Below, in pieces: positions 1 to 12,209 of a stretch of DNA of 64,000 nt. The stretch comes from Prunus persica (Eukaryota; Streptophyta; Magnoliopsida; Rosales; Rosaceae). A model generated the notes under the pieces. The model was not told the origin of the DNA, did not search any database, and saw only the letters and a list, made by a program, of their open reading frames with translations. How positions within the stretch are numbered: the stretch's first letter is position 1; each line of letters begins with the position of its first letter. The stretch lies in contig NC_034014.1 in the NCBI RefSeq assembly GCF_000346465.2, positions 24,527,297 to 24,591,296 of the forward strand. Direction: 5' to 3'. The translations under genes were made by a program, and so were the position numbers.

Positions 1-148
1 AATTTTTGTTTAGTTTCTCCTTTATGAAGGCGCATCTTTGGCAGGCAAGGTTGCAAGCATCATATACTCAATCTTGCATTTAGGAGAAAGTGGGAGAATG
101 GTTACACATTCAAATTCAACCTAAAAACACTTTAATGCCACAGAACTA

Positions 149-1537
<1,389 letters not shown>

Positions 1538-1799
1538 GGCAAAAATTTCCCAAAGCCACAAAAATTACCAGCAACAATAAACCCTAGAGAGAAAAAACTG
1601 ATTCCCGGTGAATAATTACACAAAAGCGGAACAAATAATCTTTGAAAAAAACAACGAGAGCGAAAATAAAAAGGTGAAAATTGATTTGAGGAAGATGAAG
1701 AGATACCAGATCAGGAAAGAGGAGAGTGAGATCTAAGCAGATGAGAGAAAAGAGGAGGGAAGCAGAAGCAGAGTCCCTGATACGTCAGCAGACTCAGCA

Positions 1800-2888
1800 C
1801 CAGTCGGCCGTTGATTTTTTTGTTTTTTTATTTGTTTCGGTTTTTTGAAGAGAGAGAAATGATGTGTTTTAGGATGAGAGTTCCTGGCCGTTGGATTGTA
1901 GGGGGCAATTAGATCTGTGTGGATGTGACGCACGTTATTATACTCTCGTGAAGAGCGTCGGAGATGTTATGTTATGAAATGAATATTTTTTTAAAAAAAT
2001 TTTTTGGTGAACATGGGGATGTTGATAAACTTTATAGTCCGTTCATTCAAAATTAAATAAATGAAATGAGACAAAAGGGAATGGTGAAGTTTTGATTTTT
2101 TTCACATTCGATACAATTATTACATGGTGATAGATTGGTATAATGGTAGATACACGTATGTTATCACGTTTATTCACATTACGGATATTATCACGTGTTA
2201 TTTGCGTGATAGATATTATCATGTGTTATTCATATGATGAATATACATAAGGGAAAAAAAATAACATATAAAAACATTTCATCTTCAAACTTGCTTTGGA
2301 CTTCTTCAATGATAATACATAATGGCATATGCATTTGAAGCCAAAATTTTGTAATTTTAGCATATTTACAACTAGTCTTTGGTTGAGCTTTATTGATGGG
2401 TCGCTTTACTTATTGGTTGAATATAACTAGATGTAAGGTCACTCAATGAGTCGAATGGTGGGTGGTATCAAAGGATATATAGATGAGAGAAGAGATTGAC
2501 GAAGAGTTGAGATATGATCATTTCTCTTAGTTGGATAATATTTTTAATATTAAAAGAGATTTCAAATTCGAATCTAACATTGAAGGGAGCAATGTTATAT
2601 GTATGTTATCGTAGATCTCAAATTGATGAGAGAAATTGCCAACCTTGAACATTGATCGCCCACCAAAACTAGGTTTTGATGATTGCCTAATCTTATTCAG
2701 AGGCATTTCAAACAAGCCCCCTAGTCCAAATTTGAGGAGGGCCTTAGGTTTGAAGTGATGGGAGTAGAAGAAGCATGATGGGTTCAACATCTTTGTTCAT
2801 AGCTATTGGGCTTAAACAAAAAGGCTTACTATCAAAATTGGGTTGGGTCTTGACTATGAACTAGAATACCCTTCACAAAACAAACTTA
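1800..2888. other. Intergenic, AT-rich
   Basis: This stretch is upstream of the Rab gene. It contains short near-repeats around 2140-2240 (variants of ATCACGTGTTATT). I see no coding potential; the short open frames here have no recognisable protein features. Confidence 0.5.
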
Positions 2889-2897
2889 AAATATTAA

Positions 2898-3573
2898 GAG
2901 TTAAATACTTTTTGGTCATTGAATTTTGCACAAAACTTTAATTTGGTCACAAAGAATTTTTTTTAGCTAAACTGATCATTGTGTTCCCATAATTTACAAT
3001 TTGTAGACATTCTATTATTTTTTATTAAGTGTAGTTATTTTTTTTTTTTAAAGGAAACACCTTCATTCTTGTTCCTCTAACTCAACAAGTATGGTATATT
3101 GACCTATTATGGTTTAACAAATTGGGGGAAATAGTTGAATTGAAAGTATAAGGAAAATCAAAAAGTCAAACCAAATTAAAATGAAATCAACAACTTACGA
3201 ATAAATTTTGGCGCTCTATACGCTTGATTACGTCTTCTCACTAAATGTGGTTCTCACTCAATCGATTTAGGTTTCTATATAGCATCCAATCCTTGACTTT
3301 ATACCTCACAATTTAGATTTCAACCTAAGATTTGCCCCAATTTGTTAAACCCTAATAGCACAATATGCCCTAACTCATTGAGTTAGAATAAGAAGGCTAA
3401 ACGTGCTTCCTAAAAAAAAAAAATTACTGCATTTAATGGAAATTAACGAAAGATAAAGGTGTTTATAAATTGTAAACTTGGGGAAACACAATAATCAATT
3501 TGGCTAAATTTTTTTCTCAGTGACCAAATTGAATTTTCGTGTAAAACTCAGTGACCAAAACGGTATTTAACCC
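2898..3573. mobile_element. Mutator-like foldback element with long terminal inverted repeats
   Basis: The two ends are inverted copies of each other. The left arm reads GAGTTAAATACTTTTTGGTC and the right arm, reverse-complemented, GGGTTAAATACCGTTTTGGT. The similarity continues for well over 150 bp, through the TGTGTTCCC/TGTTTCCCC segment and probably close to the centre, where the segment around 'cctctaactcaacaag' near 3075 is mirrored around 3365-3390. Flanking 9-bp direct repeats AAATATTAA (2889-2897) and AAATATAAA (3574-3582) match at 8 of 9 positions. A 9-bp target duplication with long TIRs is typical of Mutator-like elements. No transposase frame is seen, so it is non-autonomous. Confidence 0.75.
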
Positions 3574-3582
3574 AAATATAAA

Positions 3583-4741
3583 ATATAGTTTTTTTTTTTG
3601 GGTAAAAAAATCTCAAGTTTTACTGCCCCACTTTACCAAGAAAACAATATAAAGTTTTACAAATTTACTTTATGTATTTATACAATCGATAGTCTATATT
3701 ATTCTAAATTAATATAATATATGAAAATGAAGATTTGAACTTTAGTGCAAGGGAGCGAGCTTATTGCCCTATCCAACTGACCTAACATATGTATGCTTTT
3801 AATTTACTTCATACGAGGCTACCAAGATGATATATTCAATCCGTGAGACATTCATTGCAAAGCCTCCTCCTTACCAACTAAAACTATAACATGCTTTGCA
3901 CATTCATGAAAGATTTCAAATCAAGATCAAACATTATAATATACCCACCAACCAATTTTTTTTTAATTAAAAAAAAAAAAAAAAACAGGCGAAAAATCAA
4001 ACTCAGGTAGGCTTACACTTGTATTCAAAGACTACTCCAAATCCTTCATCGCATATACAAAATAGTTGGCCAACTATGCACTCAAGATGAAAGATGTTAT
4101 TCATTTTTGAATTATTGTTTGGTACGTACAATATAAAAATGGTGGTGCCACGTGCCATTTCATTTTCTCAGCTAAATATCTAAAACCAGCGATCTAAAAT
4201 CTCAAGGCAGTTCCGCTTGGACGCTTGTTCTTATGTGCCTATTGTGATGGATGGTCGGGTTTCCTACCAGTCCATCTGTGTGTGTCGGCGCCCTCCAATC
4301 GTACTTGTTCTTGCGCACAATTGACTTGTCTCACGCTTGAGCTAGTTGAGTGTGATTTGCACTAGAATTACAAAATGTATTTTAGATGCTTCGTTCCGTG
4401 ACAAATGAGCCTTCTTTCTTTATGTTGATGTCTGTTGCTTTTTGCATGGTATGATTGATGTTTACATGTCGATTCTAGAATTTAATTTATTGGAACATTT
4501 TGCTAAGATAAGTGGTTCGTATACGTAGGCAATCATTTTTGACCGTTGATGACAGTAATGGAGCTATGAATTTTACAGGGGCAATATTTAAAAGATTAGA
4601 AGTTCAACAACAAAAATTAGACAACTAAATACCATTAGAATTTTAAATAATACTAACTCCCTTAGATTCATGATGGGTGAAGTCTAAACACATAGTGAGC
4701 ACCATCATAAGGACAGGTTCCAGAATCTCATTTCGGCGAGG
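3583..4741. other. Intergenic, AT-rich, no gene seen
   Basis: It contains homopolymer A/T tracts near 3958-3985 and a degenerate tRNA-like stretch near 3735-3790 (GATTTGAAC followed by CCAACTGACC), which may be a SINE remnant. No supported coding sequence. Confidence 0.4.
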
Positions 4742-4746
4742 GAGGT

Positions 4747-4945
4747 TGTAAAGAAACTGGTATTTCATATATTTGTGTAATATACAATTCTGAATGTACA
4801 GCAACATATATAGGAGATGAACCTACAATTCTCCTTGTATCTAGATCCTACGAATCAGTGGTTAACCAAAATAGGAATGCTAAATTGCAGCTGTCAATCT
4901 TTTATACTAGGAAAGAAATATTCACGTTGACTTCTTATTTCAATA
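4747..4945 (-). repeat. 3' LTR of the copia element
   Basis: A direct repeat of 199 bp, identical by eye to 9560-9758. Read on the minus strand it begins TATTGAAATAAG and ends CTTTACA. The outer edge abuts the GAGGT target duplication at 4742-4746. The inner edge follows the purine-rich tract. Confidence 0.97.
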
Positions 4946-4956
4946 CGCCCCTTCAA
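4946..4956 (-). other. Polypurine tract of the copia element
   Basis: On the minus strand the bases directly before the 3' LTR read TTGAAGGGGCG, the expected plus-strand primer position. It overlaps the polyprotein stop codon (TGA, 4955-4953), so there is essentially no 3' untranslated internal region. Confidence 0.75.
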
Positions 4957-7900
4957 GTTGGAGAGTGTATGTTGTATACTCCCAACTTGCCTAATAATGA
5001 GCCAAAAGGAACCTTGCCCAAGGGTTTAGTAAATATATCAGCAATCTGCATCTTTGTTGGCGTGTAGGCAGTAGACACCAAGCCTGATTGAATGTTTTGT
5101 CTCACCAAGTGACAATCAAGATCAATATGCTTCGTTCGCTCGTGAAATACTGGATTCTTTGCAATATAAAGGGCTGATTGATTATCACAATGCAATACTG
5201 CTGGTTCTGAATGTTGAATGCCCAAGTCTTTGAGGATGTAACGTAACCATGTGAGCTCACAACATGCATCTGCCATAGCTCGGTATTCTGCTTCTGTAGA
5301 GGAACGTGCCACAGTATTTTGTTTTTTGGTTTTCCAAGAAATCAAAGAATCACCAAGGAAAGTACAATAACCTGTGACAAATCTCCTGGTAGTTGGACAA
5401 CTTGCCCAATCTGAGTCACAAAATGCCTTTAACTTTAGGTTGTTTGTCGTAGGAAATAAAATGCCTTGTCCTGGAGAGCCTTTCAAATAACGTAGTACAC
5501 GAAGAGCTGCATCTAGATGAGGTTGGTGTGGCTCATGCATGAAACGGCTAAGCACATGGACAGCAAATGAGAGATCTGGCCTCGTTACTGTGAGATAAAT
5601 GAGGCGACCTACTAACCGCCTGTATCTGGTAGGATCTTGTAGTGGTTTGCCATCAGTAGGGTTGAGTCTAAGCGTCTGCTCCATGGGAAAGGAATAAGGG
5701 CGAGCACCTAAAAGTCCAGCGTCGTCAAGTATATCCAGTGCGTACTTGCGTTGAGAGATGAAGATTCCCTTCTTTGATCTTGCTACTTCAATTCCCAAAA
5801 AATATTTAAGATTTCCAAGGTCTTTTATGCGGAAGCGAGTATGGAGGAAATCCTTAAGAGACTGAATGGCCTTAGGATCATTCCCTGTAATGACAATATC
5901 ATCTACATAAATTAATATAATGGTAAATGAATTATCGTGATACCTTGTGAAAAGTGAATAATCTGCCAGGGATTGGACAAATCCGGCATCTTGAAGGGCA
6001 TTGGTGAACTTGGCAAACCAATTTCGTGATGCTTGCTTCAACCCGTATAATGATTTGTGTAGCCGACAAACCAAGTGCTCCCCCTGTCGGCGAAGGCCAG
6101 GTGGAGGAAGCATGTAGACTTCTTCGTCTAAATCTCCATGAAGAAAAGCATTTTGGACGTCTAATTGGTGGAGGGGCCAATTGCGTACAGCGGCAAGAGC
6201 AAGCAAGCATCGGAAAGTCACCAATTTAGCTGTGGGAGAGAATGTCTCCGTGTAGTCCAAGCCTTCCTGTTGGGTATATCCCTTGGCCACGAGACGAGCT
6301 TTGTAGCGCTCGACGGAACCGTCAGAATTATATTTGACTTTGTACACCCATTTGCAGCCAATTGGATGTTTTCCTGCAGGTAAAGGTGTTATGGACCAAG
6401 TATTATTTTGCTCAAGAGCTTGAATTTCCTTGTCCATGGCTTCTTGCCAAAGAGGGTCAGTCGAAGCTTGGGCAAAAGTAGTTGGCTCAACAACTCGAGA
6501 GATGGAAGCTACAAAAGATTTGTGAGTGGATGACAAATTATGATAATTAAGAAATTGGGAAATAGGGTATCGGGTGCCCTTACCTTTTGTATTTGAAGAA
6601 GATGACGAATCATAATAGGGAGACATGGCGGTGTAACATTGGTAGTCACGTAGGAGCACTGAAGGTTGTTTTAGGCGTTCAGAATGTCGAAGCGGTGGTG
6701 GTGGGTGGCTATCATGTGATGGACTTAGTGGTGGACTAGGTTGAGGGGATATATTAGATTGCGTGTTGGGGCTAAATTGGGTGTGTGTATTTGGACTAGA
6801 TTGTGTGCGTGGACTAGGTGGTGGTGTATTTGGAAGAGGTGGTGTAGGTGTGCCAGAGTGTGTGTTTGGGCTAGGTGGATGCATATCTAGAGTGGTTGGC
6901 GGATTTGGCTTGGAAGATGAAGTGGGTAGTGGGTCTGATATGTGGACAGGCTCATAATCATAATCATTGGGGGTTAAAGGCAAGACAGGGATAGTAGGTA
7001 CATCATGTTGATTAGCAAAAGGAAAGACATTTTCATGAAAAATAACATCTCGGCTACTGAAAAACTTTTTGGTCTCTAAGTCATAAACACGATAAGCCTT
7101 TTGACCAAAAGGATAACCCACGAAAATACATTTACGTGCCCGTTTATCAAATTTATGAGAAGGGTGTAAATTAGTTGCATAACAAAGACAACCAAAAATG
7201 CGAAGATGTTTATAAATGGGTGGATGGTTAAATAAAAGCTCATAGGGAGTTTTACCAGTTAAAAGTGGAGTGGGGAGACGATTAATCAGATATGCAGCAG
7301 TGAGTACGCATTCTCCCCAGAAATTAAGAGGGAGATGTGCATGGAATCGCAAGGCTCGAGCCATCTCTAGAAGGTGTCGGTGTTTACGTTCCACAACCCT
7401 ATTTTGTTGAGGTGTTGAGACGCAGGAATGTTGGTAAACGACACCAAGATCTGCAAAAAACGTTTTTAGAGAAGAAAACTCACCACCATTATCTACACGA
7501 ATAGCTTTTATTGTTTTGTTAAATTGAGTAGAAACAAAGGCAAAAAAGGATTTAAGAAGACCTTGAGTATCAGATTTATATTGCATTAAATAAACCCATG
7601 TGCACCTTGTATAATCGTCAACAATAGTCAAAAAATATATTGCCCCAGAATGAGAAGGAATTTTATGTGGACCCCAGATGTCACAATGAATTAAATCAAA
7701 AGAAGCAATACTTGAAATGGAACTTAAAGTAAATGGAAGTCTAGTTTGTTTAGCCAATGGGCAAAAATCACAGGAGTGCTGGGAAAAGAAAATATCAGAT
7801 TCATGTTGAGCCAAGATACGAAGACGGGCATCTGATGGATGTCCTAACCGCAGGTGCCAAAGATTTTGTCGAGATAACACATGGTGTGAGGAGGATGGTG

Positions 7901-9518
7901 GCTTCTGAGAAATATAGTTTGAATCAAAATAGTATAGGTTGCCATGCCGCCTACCCAATCCAATCATCTTCTTCGTAACCAAGTCCTGTATATAACAAAA
8001 ATTGGGAAAGAACACAACACAACAATTAAGTGACTCTGTGAGTTTGGGAACTGACATCAAATTAACATTAAAGGATGGAACACAAAGAACATCAGTTAGA
8101 CACAAATTTTCATCAAAAGTGATTTTGCCAGTGGATTTTATGGGTGCCTTAGCCCCTGTGGGCAATCCTACTGGGGACATGGAGGACGGAGACGTGTCAG
8201 TTAGAAAGTCATGTGAATTAGTGATATGGTCGGTAGCGCCACTGTCAATTACCCAAGCATGCGATAAATTGGATTGCTTTTGAGAAAATAGACAAGAAGG
8301 AGAAGACAGACCTGCAAAATTTACTTGGGTTTGTGAAACATCTTCTTTACCTACAGCGCCCATAATTTGTTGGCATTGGTCTAGTGTAAGGTGGGGCGCG
8401 ATGGACTGGAGATGATGAACTTGTGAATCTGAGTTTTGGACATTATTGGCAGCATGTGACTTCCTTTGGTTTCCTTGGTGCGCACTGCTTCTTCTATCAG
8501 GCAGAGAGACTTCTTTGTTGTGCCACTTATGTCCTGGAGGGAACCCTTTGAGATAATAGCAAGTATCAACGGTGTGAGTATCTCCATTGCAGTGAGTGCA
8601 ACGTCGAGTCTCTTTTTGGCTCCCTCGAAAAGAGGAATGAGGTTGTGAGTTCTGTCCTTGTTGTGAATTATATCCTTGTTGTGAGCGGAATTGATAAGCG
8701 GGTTTAGAAGAACCCCCTGTCTTATTGTGGATACTTAACATGGCCATGCTTTCTGTATTTGCATGGGTAGTAGTGATTTCACGTTGTTTCTCTTCCTGTG
8801 AAAGTAGGGAATATGCCCTTCGAACTGATGGCAAAGGCTCCATAAGGAGAATCTGCCCTCGGATCGCTGCATAGGATTCATTTAGTCCCATCAAAAATTG
8901 CATCAAGCGTTGTTGTTCCTCGCGCTCGGCCAACGACTTCTTTGCTCCACAGGAGCAAACTTCTGTATCATTGTAGGAACCGAGTTCGTCCCAATAGCTC
9001 TTTAGTTTTGAATAATATGTTGCCAGAGGCATCTGATCTTGTGTATGTGTCGCTATGCTGCGTTGAATCTGAAAAATCCTAGGAGCGTTGCTCTGTGAAA
9101 ATCGTTCTTTTAAATCAGTCCAGACTTCATGAGCTGTCTCAGCATAAATAACACTATTAGAAAGGTCAGGATCCAAAGAATTGAGAATCCACGACAAGAT
9201 CATGTCGTTACACCTCTGCCATCGTTGATACTCTGTAGGTTTTTTTTTGGTGAGGGATGGCTTCACAATGGACCCATCAATAAAGCCTGTTTTGTTTTTC
9301 GCACTCAAGGAAATTCGTACTTTACGACTCCAAGTGCTGTAGTTATCACCGGTCAGTGGCATGGAAGCCAATACCATGCCGGGATGATCTGAGTGGTGTA
9401 TGCAGTAGGGATCGGTAGAGTCATATGCATCTCTATCGGTAGAGTCATATGCATCTCTATCGGTTGTGGATGAGGACTTCTCTCTGTCAACTGGTTTGGC
9501 ATCGTTGTCTGGTGCCAT
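4953..9518 (-). CDS. Copia gag-pol polyprotein (1521 aa, intact)
   Basis: A single polyprotein makes the particle protein and enzymes for reverse transcription and integration. Domain order by residue: gag N-terminal domain about 41-250 (LTGDNYSTWSRKV); a CCHC-like zinc knuckle about 307-330; aspartic protease with catalytic DSG at 425-427; an integrase with the HHCC zinc site (H555, H560, C583, C586) and the DDE triad near D612, D676 and E710; a proline-rich linker about 860-945; reverse transcriptase about 1040-1285 with YVDD at 1204-1207; and RNase H ending near HIDLDCHLVR. No stop or frameshift interrupts it. Two oddities are visible: PQQNR stands where copia integrases usually have PQQNG, and residues 20-35 contain a duplicated DRDAYDST unit. 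The Met at 9518 lies just downstream of the primer-binding site, which supports this start. Confidence 0.97.
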   Translation of the reverse strand: MAPDNDAKPVDREKSSSTTDRDAYDSTDRDAYDSTDPYCIHHSDHPGMVLASMPLTGDNYSTWSRKVRISLSAKNKTGFIDGSIVKPSLTKKKPTEYQRWQRCNDMILSWILNSLDPDLSNSVIYAETAHEVWTDLKERFSQSNAPRIFQIQRSIATHTQDQMPLATYYSKLKSYWDELGSYNDTEVCSCGAKKSLAEREEQQRLMQFLMGLNESYAAIRGQILLMEPLPSVRRAYSLLSQEEKQREITTTHANTESMAMLSIHNKTGGSSKPAYQFRSQQGYNSQQGQNSQPHSSFRGSQKETRRCTHCNGDTHTVDTCYYLKGFPPGHKWHNKEVSLPDRRSSAHQGNQRKSHAANNVQNSDSQVHHLQSIAPHLTLDQCQQIMGAVGKEDVSQTQVNFAGLSSPSCLFSQKQSNLSHAWVIDSGATDHITNSHDFLTDTSPSSMSPVGLPTGAKAPIKSTGKITFDENLCLTDVLCVPSFNVNLMSVPKLTESLNCCVVFFPNFCYIQDLVTKKMIGLGRRHGNLYYFDSNYISQKPPSSSHHVLSRQNLWHLRLGHPSDARLRILAQHESDIFFSQHSCDFCPLAKQTRLPFTLSSISSIASFDLIHCDIWGPHKIPSHSGAIYFLTIVDDYTRCTWVYLMQYKSDTQGLLKSFFAFVSTQFNKTIKAIRVDNGGEFSSLKTFFADLGVVYQHSCVSTPQQNRVVERKHRHLLEMARALRFHAHLPLNFWGECVLTAAYLINRLPTPLLTGKTPYELLFNHPPIYKHLRIFGCLCYATNLHPSHKFDKRARKCIFVGYPFGQKAYRVYDLETKKFFSSRDVIFHENVFPFANQHDVPTIPVLPLTPNDYDYEPVHISDPLPTSSSKPNPPTTLDMHPPSPNTHSGTPTPPLPNTPPPSPRTQSSPNTHTQFSPNTQSNISPQPSPPLSPSHDSHPPPPLRHSERLKQPSVLLRDYQCYTAMSPYYDSSSSSNTKGKGTRYPISQFLNYHNLSSTHKSFVASISRVVEPTTFAQASTDPLWQEAMDKEIQALEQNNTWSITPLPAGKHPIGCKWVYKVKYNSDGSVERYKARLVAKGYTQQEGLDYTETFSPTAKLVTFRCLLALAAVRNWPLHQLDVQNAFLHGDLDEEVYMLPPPGLRRQGEHLVCRLHKSLYGLKQASRNWFAKFTNALQDAGFVQSLADYSLFTRYHDNSFTIILIYVDDIVITGNDPKAIQSLKDFLHTRFRIKDLGNLKYFLGIEVARSKKGIFISQRKYALDILDDAGLLGARPYSFPMEQTLRLNPTDGKPLQDPTRYRRLVGRLIYLTVTRPDLSFAVHVLSRFMHEPHQPHLDAALRVLRYLKGSPGQGILFPTTNNLKLKAFCDSDWASCPTTRRFVTGYCTFLGDSLISWKTKKQNTVARSSTEAEYRAMADACCELTWLRYILKDLGIQHSEPAVLHCDNQSALYIAKNPVFHERTKHIDLDCHLVRQNIQSGLVSTAYTPTKMQIADIFTKPLGKVPFGSLLGKLGVYNIHSPT

Positions 9519-9547
9519 TGATGTTTATGGTGAAGGAAAAAAGGGAA

Positions 9548-9559
9548 GCTCTGATACCA
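9548..9559 (-). other. Primer-binding site (initiator tRNA-Met type)
   Basis: TGGTATCAGAGC on the minus strand starts immediately after the 5' LTR. This matches the usual plant copia primer site complementary to the 3' end of initiator tRNA-Met. Confidence 0.92.
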
Positions 9560-9758
9560 TGTAAAGAAACTGGTATTTCATATATTTGTGTAATATACAA
9601 TTCTGAATGTACAGCAACATATATAGGAGATGAACCTACAATTCTCCTTGTATCTAGATCCTACGAATCAGTGGTTAACCAAAATAGGAATGCTAAATTG
9701 CAGCTGTCAATCTTTTATACTAGGAAAGAAATATTCACGTTGACTTCTTATTTCAATA
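9560..9758 (-). repeat. 5' LTR of the copia element
   Basis: A direct repeat of 199 bp matching 4747-4945 without a visible difference. The outer edge abuts the GAGGT duplication at 9759-9763. This LTR would drive transcription of the element; no clear TATA box was assigned. Confidence 0.97.
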
Positions 9759-9763
9759 GAGGT

Positions 9764-10628
9764 GCATGACCCTGTTGGTAGTTGATGAAATGCAAGTCTC
9801 ATATGCATTAATGGTAAAAAATTACTCATAACGACTAATCGTAACACATCATTCACCATATGAGAGAATCTGAGTAAATTTCAATTCTCCTATTTATCCA
9901 AAATGGAAATTCCAAATTGCCCATTACCAAACAAGATGAAAAAGAAAAGAAAATTTGATGAGCTTCTTTAAAAAGCATAGAAGAAGGGAGTTGTAAAGGG
10001 GAAAATATTATGATGCTACATCTTCATGGCGTTCGAATTTCTAAGTCTAGATTCTTATAAGATAAAGAAAAATCAAAGTGGAATTTTGCAAGTAAGATTC
10101 CTGAGGCAATTGCAAAAATTCCTTGTTGTATATGGATTGCTACGTAGGACTGATGGAGAATGAGATGTATGATCACATCAACCTCTTTAGTCCTTAGGAA
10201 TCGCATAATCGTCATAGTAAGAAAAGTAGGGCATGCTCAACTCTTCAATGAATCGTAGACAATTTTCCAATTTCATAGACATGAGATGCCTCAACATGCC
10301 CCAAGTTTATTAACACCATTTTCAGGTAAGTTTTTAATCCTATATGTATCATATCTATTATTACATCAACAGAGATGTTCTCTTGAGAAACAATATATAG
10401 TAACGTGAATCAAACTAGATTTACATGATTTAACATGTGCCATTTACCCCCACAAAACTATACATGTTTGGTAATCTAACTATTTAACTCAAATAAAAGT
10501 TCAGATATGTAACATTTATATATACAACCTGTTGCGTGCAAGTTGAAAACTTTGAAGTTCATCTCATAAAAAAAATATTTAGAAATTTAATTTAGACAAA
10601 AGGATTCCAAATCTCAAAATTCGTGGCA
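9764..10628. other. Intergenic, AT-rich, no gene seen
   Basis: The open frames here are short and show no domain-like composition. Confidence 0.4.
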
Positions 10629-11046
10629 TGTTTACTAATTCGTAATTGGATTTGGAGGAATTGAATTGGGGATGAATTGAATTAAGAAGAAGTTAGATTG
10701 AGGAGAATTAGATTCCGGATTCTTAAAGAAGTTGTTTACTAAAACATATGGAATTAGGGTAGGAGTGGTATTAATTACTAAAATATCCTCATTGTTGGGT
10801 TAAAGTAGATGACGAATTTGGATTTTTGAAAAATAATGTGAGGATATAATGGGTAAAAAAAAGAATTCCTAATAGGTTAGTTTTCCATGAATTAGAATAC
10901 CGCATCCCATCCAAGAATTGGATTCTTCTAAAATCAGAAATTTAATTTCTAATTTTGTGTGGGCTTCACTTATTTTTCAATTCATTGATTGAAGTAAACG
11001 CAGAAATTCTTCCTATATGAAATTCAATTCCTGATTAATAAACACA
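10629..11046. mobile_element. Probable TIR-type non-autonomous element
   Basis: The left end has GTTTACTAATTCGTAATTGG and the right end, reverse-complemented, GTTTATTAATCAGGAATTGA, an imperfect inverted repeat. The interior is rich in GGAATT/AATTCC-type words. The exact ends and the target duplication are unclear, so the boundaries are approximate. Confidence 0.45.
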
Positions 11047-11411
11047 TCATTATAAGATATTATTAAAAAAAAAAATTCTTCTAGATGTATCCAAATTTCA
11101 GCAACGTGTACGCAGTGGCAGGCCATGAAAAAGTCACTAAGATTGACGTGGTCATTATTATTACTCTTCCTATAATCATACTTCTTTAAGTGTGCACCAG
11201 GTCAATACAAATGACCACATTCAAACGCTGCGTCCTTGCATGGACCAAATTTTTAATACAATCTAACTGTTCCCACGAAACAGTAAATCTATCCAAGGAT
11301 AAGGTTTCATTTTTTATTTATTACCAATTTAGAAGGGAGACTGGTAGGTTTCTGCGGAGAGATCAAAGTCAAACCAAGAAAATTGTGGCCATGGAGTAAT
11401 GGATAGGCATT

Positions 11412-11430
11412 CACACACACACACACACAC
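11412..11430. repeat. (CA)n microsatellite
   Basis: About nine CA units in uninterrupted series, in an intergenic position. Confidence 0.9.
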
Positions 11431-11710
11431 CTCATACTCGCACCCCACATGCCCAATATAAAGGAAACTATCCCTTCTCATTGGCTGTGGTTTGCTTTCG
11501 ATACACTTCTTCCACGGTCCACCGCATGATGACATGGCGGAATCCGACTAGGTGCGCAAAGCATCCACACGCAATTTTTGTGCTCCATTAGTTAGGCCCT
11601 CCCAATCCCTACTTAAAAAACATTTTCTGGGTAAAGTAAAGGTAGCTTAAGTGATTAAGAATAATTATTAATGCATCTGAACTCGTGTGTTTAAATTCTT
11701 CCCTTTTACT

Positions 11711-12209
11711 CAGTGGCGGACTCAGAAATTTTTTAGCAGAGGTGCAAAATTGATTAAGTATGAAAAATAATTTTTCGGAATAATCATTTTCTCAAGATAA
11801 TTTTTGGCGGCTTTTATTCCTTACACATCAAATAAGAAAACTTGATTTTATGGGATTTTTGTATGAAGTATATATTGACTTAATGAGCCATCATTTTTAG
11901 CATAAATCGTATTTTGCACTAAAACTGATTTTTCATATTTTTGATTTGGTAGGAATTTAATTTTCTAGTATTTTTATTTAAATCCAAATGGGGGGTACTT
12001 CCTTATTTACATTGTAAACTTAAGTAAATGGAGTAATATAAAAATAAATCAAAGTAAAAGGACAAAGACATTTACTTAAATGTTGAAAATGAAAATAAGG
12101 TAATCTGTACACCAGTTGAGCGAAGGGGCAGTTTGAAGCACCTACAATGATTTTTTGGGTGAAGAGAGGTGCAGCTGCACCTCCTTGCACCTTAATGGAT
12201 CCGCCTCTG
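11711..12209. mobile_element. hAT-type MITE, copy 1
   Basis: A 499-bp element with ends CAGTGGCGGACTCAG and, reverse-complemented, CAGAGGCGGATCC. Flanking 8-bp direct repeats CTTTTACT (11703-11710) and CCTTTACT (12210-12217) match at 7 of 8 positions. Eight-base duplications and CAG-starting TIRs indicate the hAT superfamily. No transposase is present. A palindrome, GAGGTGCAGCTGCACCTC, lies just inside one end. A second copy in inverted orientation lies at 61486-61962. Confidence 0.88.

Larger units (their letters stand above)
4747..9758 (-). mobile_element. Complete Ty1/copia LTR retrotransposon, recently inserted
   Basis: The element is 5012 bp long and lies on the minus strand. It has 199-bp LTRs at 4747-4945 and 9560-9758 that I read as identical. 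The flanking 5-bp direct repeats GAGGT (4742-4746 and 9759-9763) are exact. A tRNA-iMet primer-binding site abuts the 5' LTR, a purine tract abuts the 3' LTR, and one uninterrupted polyprotein frame lies between them. The integrase-before-RT domain order places it in copia (Pseudoviridae-type) rather than gypsy. The LTR ends are TA...CA on the coding strand rather than TG...CA. All parts needed for autonomous mobility appear present; activity itself cannot be judged from sequence. Confidence 0.97.

Noticed and set aside
5932..9392. Several open frames on both strands inside the copia element
   Set aside because: All overlap the continuous gag-pol frame and show no independent features.
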